Below the pieces are notes generated by a model that was given only the letters and a program-made list of their open reading frames with translations, searched no databases and was not told the DNA's origin. From Fimenecus sp052298855 (GTDB lineage Bacteria; Bacillota; Clostridia; Oscillospirales; Acutalibacteraceae), in assembly GCA_052298855.1 (NCBI GenBank), contig DAVZXP010000001.1, positions 248,001 through 312,000 of the forward strand: DNA of 64,000 nucleotides, given 5' to 3'. Each line of letters opens with the position of its first letter. Within the stretch, counting starts at the first letter, position 1. Shown here in pieces: positions 1-7,182 of this stretch. A program made the position numbers and the translations under genes.

Positions 1-98
1 ACGTTGAAATGATGGGACTTATCGGTATGGGTAACAACCCGATGGTTGGTGCTACCGTAGCAGTTGCAGTTGCAGTTGAGGAAGCAATGAAAGCATAA
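1..98 (+). CDS. C-terminal end of a GGGtGRT-type protein (partial)
   Basis: The window opens inside this gene; the frame starts at base 3 and stops with TAA at 96-98. The 31 visible residues include MMGLIGMGNNPMVGA followed by an alternating Val/Ala run and end EEAMKA. From memory this matches the conserved C-terminus of the GGGtGRT family, a clostridial protein of unknown function. A textbook terminator follows directly, so this is the last gene of its transcript. The identification rests on a short tail only. Confidence 0.55.
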   Translation, partial: VEMMGLIGMGNNPMVGATVAVAVAVEEAMKA

Positions 99-115
99 TT
101 TCACAGCAATAATTT

Positions 116-147
116 AAGGCAGGTAAGAAATTACCTGCCTTGTTTTT
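116..147 (+). terminator. Intrinsic terminator after the GGGtGRT-like gene
   Basis: An 11-bp perfect stem (116-126 with 131-141), a GAAA tetraloop at 127-130 and a T-run at 143-147. It closes the plus-strand gene ending at 98. The minus-strand small gene ends right beside it. Confidence 0.9.
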
Positions 148-364
148 ATGTGCTTTTTCTTTTTGTTGTGTCCTTACGCTGTCGGGTTTGCTCGACTTCA
201 GACAACCCTTGCGATATTGCCGGGAAAGCATTATCGGTGTCGGCAGTCGGCTGAATTTCATAAGTGCCGTACTTGTTCAACATTCCGTAAGCCGATTTCG
301 GATTGCCCTGTATATTTGCCGTGCTCTCGTCAAGCCTTTTATGCGAAGTGCGCTTCTTTTTCAT
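146..364 (-). CDS. Small conserved-looking hypothetical protein, 72 aa
   Basis: A 72-residue protein with a basic start (MKKKRTSHKR), a middle part containing GNPKSAYGMLNKYGTYEIQP and a charged tail. No signal peptide, membrane segment or cysteine is visible. Composition and codon use match its neighbours and a GGGTGA ribosome site lies about 7 bases before the ATG, so I think it is real. It is the last gene of the minus-strand run that begins with the GDPD gene. I do not recognise a function; a small cytosolic protein is all that can be said. Confidence 0.55.
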   Translation of the reverse strand: MKKKRTSHKRLDESTANIQGNPKSAYGMLNKYGTYEIQPTADTDNAFPAISQGLSEVEQTRQRKDTTKRKST

Positions 365-415
365 TTAATCACCCGTAATATTTTATCCCGAAATGATTAA
401 ATTATGCGTTTTTGC

Positions 416-1003
416 TTATTTCTTGCCCTTTAACAGCGGTTTGATTTTTGAAAAATATGCGTTGCCGTCAGTTTCGCCGAATTTTTTAACAAGGGCGTTA
501 TGCATGCCCTCTTTTGTCTTACAGGTCATTGTAATTTTCGCTATCGTCTTTGAAATGGTGCGGTCGCCGATTATTTCAAGAACGCTGTTTTCGATTTTTT
601 CGATTTCCTCTAAATTGTTACCCTCGCAAATCGCACGAATTTGCTTTACAGAGTAACCACGGTTGCACCAATATTGGCAAACAAACGAAAAACCTTGGTC
701 CTTTGAAACGATATAATAAGTGGTTTCCTTATCGTTATACTTGCCCATCAAATAGCCTATATAGGTGTCAAGCTGAGCGTCGAGAGCGTCATGGAAAATC
801 TTATCCGTGCCGGTGATTTTCACATTCGCTTCCTTGAAAACGGTTTTTGCTGCGGACTTTTGGATTTTCTCAACCGCCTTGATGTCGATTTTCGGTGCGT
901 TTGTGCTGAAAAACACAACGACAACGTCGGTATCCAAAAGCCTTTCGATACCGTTTAAGCCTGCAACGGATGTGTTTTCATAGTCAATAACATAAATGCT
1001 CAT
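416..1003 (-). CDS. PIN-like domain protein (putative RNase)
   Basis: This 195-residue protein has the layout of the PIN-like/NYN nuclease fold: an N-terminal beta strand ending in acidic residues (Asp7, Glu9 in YVIDYEN), a second acidic cluster in an HDALDAQLDTYIGYL helix (Asp72, Asp75, Asp79) and a third in YYIVSKDQGF (Asp102). In this fold such acids bind metal and cleave RNA. The last 60 residues form a separate basic helical tail that may bind nucleic acid. The ATG has a GAGGTGG ribosome site. It lies 18 bp after rlmH on the same strand. RNase activity is inferred from the fold; target and partner are unknown, and I see no antitoxin-like neighbour. Confidence 0.7.
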   Translation of the reverse strand: MSIYVIDYENTSVAGLNGIERLLDTDVVVVFFSTNAPKIDIKAVEKIQKSAAKTVFKEANVKITGTDKIFHDALDAQLDTYIGYLMGKYNDKETTYYIVSKDQGFSFVCQYWCNRGYSVKQIRAICEGNNLEEIEKIENSVLEIIGDRTISKTIAKITMTCKTKEGMHNALVKKFGETDGNAYFSKIKPLLKGKK

Positions 1004-1021
1004 TTTGCCACCTCAATAAAA

Positions 1022-1504
1022 TCACTTGTGATATTTGCCACCCGAGGAAATTTGAAAAGCCCTGTATATCTGCTCTAAAAGCATTATACGAGCCATTTGG
1101 TGCGGAAATGTCATCTGCGACATCGAAAACTTGAAATCGGACATATTTTTAATCTCGTCGCTCAATCCGAATGAACTTCCGATTATAAAAACGATATTGC
1201 TTTTGCCGTTTACCGCTATTTCAGACAATTTTTGACTAAAAGCCTCACTCGATGATTGCTTGCCCTCAATGCACATTGAAAATACATATGAATTTGACGG
1301 GATTTTAGCCTTTATTTGCTGTGCCTCGGCGGTAAGAGCGTTTTTTATTTCGTTTTCAGACGGATTGTCCGACAGCATTTTCGGGGATAACTCGACAATG
1401 TTCATTTTGCAATATGCAGAAAGTCGCTTTTGGTATTCTTCCGAAAACTCACGCATATATTTTTCTTTGAGCTTGCCCAAAGCTATGATTGTTATGCCAA
1501 TCAT
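1022..1504 (-). CDS. rlmH: 23S rRNA (pseudouridine1915-N3)-methyltransferase RlmH
   Basis: RlmH methylates pseudouridine 1915 in helix 69 of 23S rRNA using S-adenosylmethionine, acting on the assembled 70S ribosome. The 160-residue protein has the normal family length. The SPOUT cofactor knot is visible as FIIGSSFGLS, followed by MSQMTFPHQMARIMLLEQIY and the family's terminal YHK. I place the start at the ATG at 1504 (MIGITIIALGKL), which overlaps the stop of the WalJ-like gene by 4 bases in an ATGA junction and has GGCGGTGA upstream; an earlier ATG eight codons upstream would add residues the family lacks. The walJ-rlmH neighbourhood is common in Firmicutes. Confidence 0.95.
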   Translation of the reverse strand: MIGITIIALGKLKEKYMREFSEEYQKRLSAYCKMNIVELSPKMLSDNPSENEIKNALTAEAQQIKAKIPSNSYVFSMCIEGKQSSSEAFSQKLSEIAVNGKSNIVFIIGSSFGLSDEIKNMSDFKFSMSQMTFPHQMARIMLLEQIYRAFQISSGGKYHK

Positions 1505-2295
1505 AACATCACCGCCTTTGAGTCCCAAACAGGCTTTGCGATTTTGAGAATATAGTCGCTGTCCTCCTTTGCGCCTGCGCAGGTAAGAGATGCATAAGTT
1601 GTTTGATATGCAAGCTCGGGGAAATTGTTTTCCTTGCTCAAATGTCCTAAAATAAGCCTTGTAGTACCGCTTTCGAGAAGCTTAACCGCTTCGTCGGCGC
1701 AAGAATCGTTTGAGAGATGTCCCTTTTCACCGAGAATTCTCTTTTTAAGCGGATACGGATATTTCGTGCTGTTTTCAAGCATATGTATATCGTGGTTTGA
1801 CTCAAGTAAAACAAGGTCAGAGCCTGAAATTGCATTGTGCACGGTGCTCGTCATAATGCCGAGGTCGGTTGCAACGGAGATTTTTCTTCCGTCGGGTGTT
1901 TCGACAACATATCCGCAGCTTTCAATTGCGTCGTGAGAGGTGCGGAACGGCTTTACGAATATACCGTTTGCATCATAGCCGTTTTCGTCAATCGGTGAGG
2001 TATCGATGCTTTTGCCCTGAAGCGTGTTGCTTTCAAGAAAGCTCAAGGTTTTTTCAAGGGCAAGAACTTTAATATTATGCTTTGCCGCAAAAACCTTTAA
2101 TCCGCCGATATGGTCGGAGTGTTCGTGCGTTACAAAGATTGCACTTATAGTATCGGGATCGACACCGATATTGTGAAGCGCCTCGTCGGTTCGCTTTGCA
2201 CTGACGCCAACGTCTATAAGCACGCCGTTTTCGCCACAGCCTATGTAAATTGAATTTCCGCTTGAGGACGAAAACAGCGGACAGAATTTTGCCAT
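1501..2295 (-). CDS. walJ: WalJ/YycJ-like metallo-beta-lactamase-fold hydrolase
   Basis: A 264-residue metallo-beta-lactamase-fold protein. The zinc signature THEHSDHIGG lies at residues 56-65, with later ligands in SVATDLG and the LLESNHD and ILGHLS stretches. This matches the WalJ (YycJ) subfamily, often next to rlmH in Firmicutes and linked to the WalKR cell-wall stress system and to DNA repair. A 5'-3' exonuclease activity has been proposed for some members; the substrate here is inferred only. Strong AGGAG ribosome site before the ATG. No walK/walR is visible in the window. Confidence 0.85.
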   Translation of the reverse strand: MAKFCPLFSSSSGNSIYIGCGENGVLIDVGVSAKRTDEALHNIGVDPDTISAIFVTHEHSDHIGGLKVFAAKHNIKVLALEKTLSFLESNTLQGKSIDTSPIDENGYDANGIFVKPFRTSHDAIESCGYVVETPDGRKISVATDLGIMTSTVHNAISGSDLVLLESNHDIHMLENSTKYPYPLKKRILGEKGHLSNDSCADEAVKLLESGTTRLILGHLSKENNFPELAYQTTYASLTCAGAKEDSDYILKIAKPVWDSKAVML

Positions 2296-2308
2296 AATTA
2301 CTCCTTGA

Positions 2309-3163
2309 TTATTCGGGTAAGATTGAGTTTGTTGTTATATAGGTTACGCCTGCGTTTATCATTGCGTCAAGATGATACTTGTCGTCAACGGTCCAGCAAG
2401 CCGCAACAAGCCCCTTGTCAAGAAGCTTCTTAATCATATCGGGACGGGGTGAGTTAAAGTCAGAGGAGAAGTCCATACCCTTGCAGCCGCTGTCAACTGC
2501 CTGCTGAATGTTCTTGTCGGTAAGATAATCTACAAGATACCACATTTCAAGTTCCTTGTCGATTTTATTAAGAACCTGCAAGTCCTCTAAAATAAAGGAA
2601 ATTACAACGCAGGTCTTTTCAATGCCGTTCTTTTTAAGCATATCATAGAAGCTCTGCATTTTGTCTGTGCGAGGGTCTTTGATTTCGATGATGGGACGGC
2701 AGTTGTATTTTTTACAAATGTCGATATACTCCTGAAGAGTGCACATTTTAACATCAAGGTGCTTGCCGATGTTTGCGCCTCTGAGCATTTTGAGCTTCAA
2801 AAGCTCTTCGCTTGAATGTTCCTTTATATCGCCCTCACCGCTGAAAAGTGTTTCAAGGTTCGGGTCATGCGCTACCATCCAAACGCCGTCCGTTGCCATA
2901 TGAGTATCGCACTCAATTCCGTAGAAATTGCCGTGCTTGCCCGCTGCCTCAAATGCCGGCGCAGTGTTCTCGGGATTAACACCCGAAAGACCTCTGTGAG
3001 CAACAAATTTGGTCGTTCCGAAGTCTATATCACGAAGCTCGGTAGCCTTTTTAAGCTCCATGGGAGAAATCGGCTTTTTTCTCATATTTTTGTACACGGC
3101 CTTTTTGAAAACCGGAGAAAATTTGTAACCCATAAACGCCGTAAACCTGTTTAGCTTTCTCAT
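2309..3163 (-). CDS. Glycerophosphodiester phosphodiesterase
   Basis: A 284-residue cytosolic GDPD-fold enzyme that hydrolyses glycerophosphodiesters to glycerol-3-phosphate and an alcohol. The catalytic set is present: His56-Arg57 in FVAHRGLSG, Glu67 in NPENT, Glu84 and Asp86 in YGIECD, and His99 in MVAHD. Late motifs KGMDFSS and CWTVDD also fit the family. No signal peptide is seen; about 50 residues precede the barrel. It is the first gene of the minus-strand run reaching the PIN-like gene, 13 bp ahead of walJ, with AGGAGG before the ATG and its own promoter at 3202-3230. Confidence 0.9.
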   Translation of the reverse strand: MRKLNRFTAFMGYKFSPVFKKAVYKNMRKKPISPMELKKATELRDIDFGTTKFVAHRGLSGVNPENTAPAFEAAGKHGNFYGIECDTHMATDGVWMVAHDPNLETLFSGEGDIKEHSSEELLKLKMLRGANIGKHLDVKMCTLQEYIDICKKYNCRPIIEIKDPRTDKMQSFYDMLKKNGIEKTCVVISFILEDLQVLNKIDKELEMWYLVDYLTDKNIQQAVDSGCKGMDFSSDFNSPRPDMIKKLLDKGLVAACWTVDDKYHLDAMINAGVTYITTNSILPE

Positions 3164-3201
3164 TTTAATTACCTCCTGAGTGAAAGCATTTTATTAAAAA
3201 C

Positions 3202-3230
3202 ATTATAAATCAATTTTAATAAAAAGTAAA
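3202..3230 (-). promoter_or_regulatory. Sigma-A promoter of the GDPD-walJ-rlmH run
   Basis: Read on the minus strand, TTTACT (3225-3230) and a perfect TATAAT (3202-3207) are separated by exactly 17 bases, about 40 bases upstream of the GDPD start codon. Confidence 0.7.
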
Positions 3231-3296
3231 CAGTATATATTGATAGGTCGGGACAACAATAAAGCAAAGGCAAAGCATTTTTTAAGCGTTGATTGC

Positions 3297-3325
3297 TTGA
3301 CACGGATATTGTAATATTCTATAAT
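3297..3325 (+). promoter_or_regulatory. Perfect-consensus sigma-A promoter of the ATP-grasp to mfd operon
   Basis: TTGACA at 3297-3302 and TATAAT at 3320-3325 with a 17-base spacer, 39 bases before the start codon of the ATP-grasp gene. It is the only clear promoter before the terminator at 12671-12697, so it probably drives six genes. Confidence 0.9.
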
Positions 3326-3363
3326 TAAATGATACATATAATAGTGTAAAGAGGTAGTGTTTT

Positions 3364-4575
3364 ATGCATTTTGAAGAGAGAGAATTTCTCCCCGTAATAC
3401 TCGGCGCCGATATAACGGCATATTCGCTCGCAAGAAGCTTTCACGAGGAATATCATATTAAATCGCTTGTTTTAAGTATGTCCGAGGGCGGCTACATTGC
3501 CAATTCCGATATAATCGAAAACAGAGTTTTCCCCGGCCTTGAGAAAAAGGAAGTTCTTGTTGAGAAGCTTCTTGAAATCGGCAAGGAATTTGAGGGCAAA
3601 AAGAAGCTTATTGTTCTCGGTTGCGGTGACTGGTATGTCAGAGCGCTTATAGAGTCTAAAAAGGTGCTTGAGCCTTATTATATCGTTCCGTATATCGACG
3701 AGGATTTACTTAATAAAATTGTTCTTAAAGATAAATTCTATGAGATTTTTGAAGAGCTTGGTCTTGATTATCCCGAAACCTATGTTTACGAGTGCGGAAA
3801 GGAAAACGATCTTAAATTCAATTTCAAATATCCCGTAATTGCGAAGCCTGCAAACTCCGCAATGTATCACTATGCGAAATTTGAGGGCAAGAAAAAGGTT
3901 TTCTCCTTTGATAATGAGGAGAATTTGCGTAAAATGCTCGCAAACCTTGAAAAGTCAAGCTACAATTATAAATTCCTTATTCAGGATAAAATTCCGGGTG
4001 ACGATACCTATATGCGAGTGCTCACCTGCTATTGTGACAAGAATTCAAAGGTTCGTTTTGCGGCTCTCGGCAGAACCTTGCTTGAGGATCACACCCCGAC
4101 GGCTATCGGAAACCCCGTAGCGATTATAAATGAAGTAAATCCCGATATTGTTGCGGCGGCTACAAAGTTCCTTGAACATATCGGTTATGTCGGCTTTGCA
4201 AATTTCGACATAAAATATGACGAGAGAGACGGAAAATACAAATTCTTTGAGATAAACGTCCGTCTCGGCAGAAGCAATTTCTATGTTACGGGCAGTGGCT
4301 TTAACACGGTTAAATGGATAGTTGACGATTATATCTATGATAAACTCGACGATTATACGGTTGCCGACAACATAAATCTTTATTCGGTTGTACCGAAGGG
4401 CGTCATTATGAAATATGTTCCCGAAAGCGATTTCAAAAATCTTGCGAGAAAGCTTTTTAAAGAGGGAAAAGTTACCTATCCTCTGCTTTATAAGGAAGAT
4501 AAAAATTTGAAGCATAATTTCTATGCGAGGGCGGCCTTGCTCAATCAGTATAGGAAGTTCAAAAAATATTTTTAA
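3364..4575 (+). CDS. ATP-grasp ligase, D-aspartate ligase (Aslfm/AslA) type
   Basis: This 403-residue protein resembles the D-aspartate ligase of Enterococcus faecium (Aslfm), which links the beta-carboxyl of D-Asp to the lysine epsilon-amine of the peptidoglycan precursor. Matching stretches, as I recall that sequence, are VILGADITAYSLARSFHEEY (11-30), VIAKPANS (158-165), QDKIPGDD (207-214), EDHTPTAIGN (241-250), FANFDIKYDERDG (278-290) and the metal-binding FFEINVRLGRS (294-304). The next gene is an aspartate racemase and the one after an asparagine synthase, which would supply D-Asp and amidate it, as in lactococci and enterococci. Function is inferred from similarity plus context; a related carboxylate-amine ligase with another acceptor is the alternative. 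Confidence 0.75.
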   Translation: MHFEEREFLPVILGADITAYSLARSFHEEYHIKSLVLSMSEGGYIANSDIIENRVFPGLEKKEVLVEKLLEIGKEFEGKKKLIVLGCGDWYVRALIESKKVLEPYYIVPYIDEDLLNKIVLKDKFYEIFEELGLDYPETYVYECGKENDLKFNFKYPVIAKPANSAMYHYAKFEGKKKVFSFDNEENLRKMLANLEKSSYNYKFLIQDKIPGDDTYMRVLTCYCDKNSKVRFAALGRTLLEDHTPTAIGNPVAIINEVNPDIVAAATKFLEHIGYVGFANFDIKYDERDGKYKFFEINVRLGRSNFYVTGSGFNTVKWIVDDYIYDKLDDYTVADNINLYSVVPKGVIMKYVPESDFKNLARKLFKEGKVTYPLLYKEDKNLKHNFYARAALLNQYRKFKKYF

Positions 4576-4590
4576 TAAGAATGTGGAAAT

Positions 4591-5301
4591 ATGAAAGAAA
4601 AAATTTTAGGAGTTCTCGGCGGCGTAGGGCCGCTTGCGACGATATATTTTGCAGACCTTGTCGTTAAAATGACTGACGCAAAAACTGACCAAGAGCATAT
4701 TGCAATGGTTATCTTAAACCATTCGTCGATACCCGACAGAACGGATTATATCCTTGATAAGACGAAGCCTAATCCGTTGCCTGTTATGATTAAAGACGCA
4801 AAGCTGCTTGAGGACGATAACTGCGACTTTATTGTCATTCCGTGCAACACGGCGCATTATTTCTATGATGAAATTCAAAAAAGCATAAATATTCCGATAA
4901 TCAATATTCTTGAGGAAACCGTTTGCTATTGTGAAAAGACTATACCGAATATTAAAAAAATCGGCGTTCTTGCAACGGTCGGTACTCTCAAATCAAAGGC
5001 TTATCAGAATATAATCGAAAAGCACGGGCTTGAATGTGTAGTGCCGTCGGCAGAGGATCAGGAGTCGCTGATGAATATTATCTACAATCAAGTTAAAGCC
5101 GGTGAGGAAGTCGATATATTCGAGTTCCACCGTATAATCGGAGAGATGAAAAAGCAGGGCTGCGATGCGGTTGTGCTCGGCTGTACGGAGCTTTCGGTTA
5201 TTAAAAAGGATTTCAAAATTGACCGTCCCGACGTTGTCGATTCAATGGAGTGCCTTGCAAGAGCGAGTATTCTTGCTTGCGGTAAAAAGCTTAAAGCGTA
5301 A
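4591..5301 (+). CDS. racD: Aspartate/glutamate racemase family protein (probable aspartate racemase)
   Basis: A 236-residue cofactor-independent racemase. The two catalytic cysteines are visible as Cys85 in VIPCNTAHYF and Cys198 in LGCTELS, each followed by the Asn-Thr/Thr-Glu pair of the family, and the N-terminus GVLGGVGPLAT is typical of aspartate racemases (RacD/YgeA type) rather than MurI. It would interconvert L- and D-aspartate in the cytosol. It starts 15 bp after the ATP-grasp gene and 21 bp before asnB, so D-Asp supply for cell-wall cross-bridges is the likely job. Glutamate as substrate cannot be excluded by eye. Confidence 0.85.
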   Translation: MKEKILGVLGGVGPLATIYFADLVVKMTDAKTDQEHIAMVILNHSSIPDRTDYILDKTKPNPLPVMIKDAKLLEDDNCDFIVIPCNTAHYFYDEIQKSINIPIINILEETVCYCEKTIPNIKKIGVLATVGTLKSKAYQNIIEKHGLECVVPSAEDQESLMNIIYNQVKAGEEVDIFEFHRIIGEMKKQGCDAVVLGCTELSVIKKDFKIDRPDVVDSMECLARASILACGKKLKA

Positions 5302-5322
5302 AAATTTTTAAGAGGTAAATTT

Positions 5323-7167
5323 ATGTGCGGATTTGTAGGCTATGTAAATGCCGAAAATGACAAAGAAACAAATCAGAAAATTATCAAAGCGATGGCGGAC
5401 AGAATAATCCACAGAGGTCCCGACCAGGACGATTATTATGTCGATTCCGAGGTTTCGCTCGGCTTCCGCAGACTTTCGATTATTGACCTTGACGGCGGAA
5501 GTCAGCCGATTACAAATGAAGACGAGTCAAGAGTTATCGTTTTTAACGGCGAGATTTACAACTATCAGGAAATCAGAGAAGAGCTTATTGAAAAAGGTCA
5601 TATTTTTAAGACAAAGACCGATACGGAGGTAATTCTTCACGGCTTTGAGGAATACGGAAAAGATATTCTTACAAGGCTTAGAGGTATGTTTGCGTTCGTT
5701 ATTTGGGACAAAAACACGAAAAAGATTTTCGGTGCAAGGGATATTTTCGGAATTAAACCGTTTTTCTATTATCTCAACGAGGGTAATTTCCTTTTCGGCT
5801 CGGAGATAAAGTCGTTTTTGTCAAATCCCCTTTTCAAAAAGGAATTTAACGAGGAAAGACTCCCCGATTATCTTTGCTTTGAGTATATTCCGACTACCGA
5901 AACAATGTTCAAGAATGTCTACAAGCTTGAACCGGGCAGTTATTTTGAATATGAAAACGGTGTGTTTAACACTAAGAGATATTTCACACCCGAATATGAT
6001 ATTGACGATACAAAAAACATAGAGTATTGGGAAACGCTTATCGACGAAACCTTCAAAGGTTCAACTGTGGCTCACGGTATTGCGGACGTTGAGGTCGGCT
6101 GCTTCCTTTCAAGCGGCGTAGATTCAAGCTATGTTGTTCATGAGATGGCAAAGCGTAATAAGGTCAAGACCTTCTCGGTAGGCTATGCGGAGGAAAAATA
6201 TTCGGAGCTTGACAGAGCCGTTAAATTTGCAGAGCACGAGGATGTTCCGAACTTTACAAAGAAAATCACGGCGGAGGAATATTTCTCTGTCGCACCTATG
6301 GTTCAGTATTATATGGACGAGCCGCTTCCGAACCCGTCGGCGCTTGCACTTTATTTCCTTGCGAAACTTGCTTCCGAGCAGGTCAAGGTCGTGCTTTCGG
6401 GCGAGGGCGCAGACGAACTGTTCGGCGGTTATCACTATTACAGAGAACCGCTTGACTTTGAAAAGTATATGAAGGTTCCGCAGGGAATAAGAAATGTTCT
6501 CGGAAATGTTGCGGAGAAAATGCCTGCTTTCCATGGAAAGAGATTTTTGACACGAGGCAGATATTCGATTGAGCAGAGATTTATCAGATGCAATTATGTT
6601 TACAATCATTCCGAGCTTGACAAGGTGCTTGCAAAGGACATTCCGTCAAAAGAGCCGTGGACATATACAAAGCAGTTCTTTGACGAAGTCGAGGGCGAAG
6701 ACGATATTACAAAAATGCAGTACGCCGATATAAGAACATGGCTTGTGCAGGATATTCTTGTCAAGGCGGACAGAATGAGTATGGCGAACTCGCTTGAGTT
6801 GAGAGTTCCTTTCCTTGATAAAGAAATGCTCAAGGTAGCCTTGCAAATTCCGTCAAAGTACAGAGTGAATGACGAAACCACAAAGGTTGCGTTGCGTGGT
6901 GCGGCGGCAAAGGAACTGCCTGCCGAAACCTCATCGATGAGAAAAACAGGCTTTTTAACTCCGTTGAACGATTGGCTTAAAAGAGATGAATTTTATAATT
7001 TGGTTAAGGAAAAATTTGAGTCTGACGAAGCGGCAATGTTCTTTAACCGTGATTATATAATTAAATTGCTTGACGATCACAAGTCGGGCACAGCACACAA
7101 TATGAAAAAAATATGGTCGGTTTATTCTTTCCTTCTTTGGTATAAGAAGTATTTTGTTGAAAACTGA
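5323..7167 (+). CDS. asnB: Asparagine synthase (glutamine-hydrolysing), AsnB/AsnO/AsnH type
   Basis: A 614-residue class II amidotransferase. Cys2 right after the start (MCGFVGY) is the glutaminase nucleophile; RGPDQD and FNGEIYN mark the glutaminase site. The synthetase half has the pyrophosphatase loop LSSGVDSS near residue 263 and LSGEGADELFGGY further on. It normally makes L-Asn from L-Asp, Gln and ATP. Placed directly after a D-Asp-ligase-like enzyme and an aspartate racemase, it may instead amidate the D-Asp side chain on cell-wall precursors, as AsnH of Lactococcus does. Sequence alone does not separate the two roles. GAGG ribosome site before the ATG. Confidence 0.9.
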   Translation: MCGFVGYVNAENDKETNQKIIKAMADRIIHRGPDQDDYYVDSEVSLGFRRLSIIDLDGGSQPITNEDESRVIVFNGEIYNYQEIREELIEKGHIFKTKTDTEVILHGFEEYGKDILTRLRGMFAFVIWDKNTKKIFGARDIFGIKPFFYYLNEGNFLFGSEIKSFLSNPLFKKEFNEERLPDYLCFEYIPTTETMFKNVYKLEPGSYFEYENGVFNTKRYFTPEYDIDDTKNIEYWETLIDETFKGSTVAHGIADVEVGCFLSSGVDSSYVVHEMAKRNKVKTFSVGYAEEKYSELDRAVKFAEHEDVPNFTKKITAEEYFSVAPMVQYYMDEPLPNPSALALYFLAKLASEQVKVVLSGEGADELFGGYHYYREPLDFEKYMKVPQGIRNVLGNVAEKMPAFHGKRFLTRGRYSIEQRFIRCNYVYNHSELDKVLAKDIPSKEPWTYTKQFFDEVEGEDDITKMQYADIRTWLVQDILVKADRMSMANSLELRVPFLDKEMLKVALQIPSKYRVNDETTKVALRGAAAKELPAETSSMRKTGFLTPLNDWLKRDEFYNLVKEKFESDEAAMFFNRDYIIKLLDDHKSGTAHNMKKIWSVYSFLLWYKKYFVEN

Positions 7168-7182
7168 AAGTGAGGCGTTATT

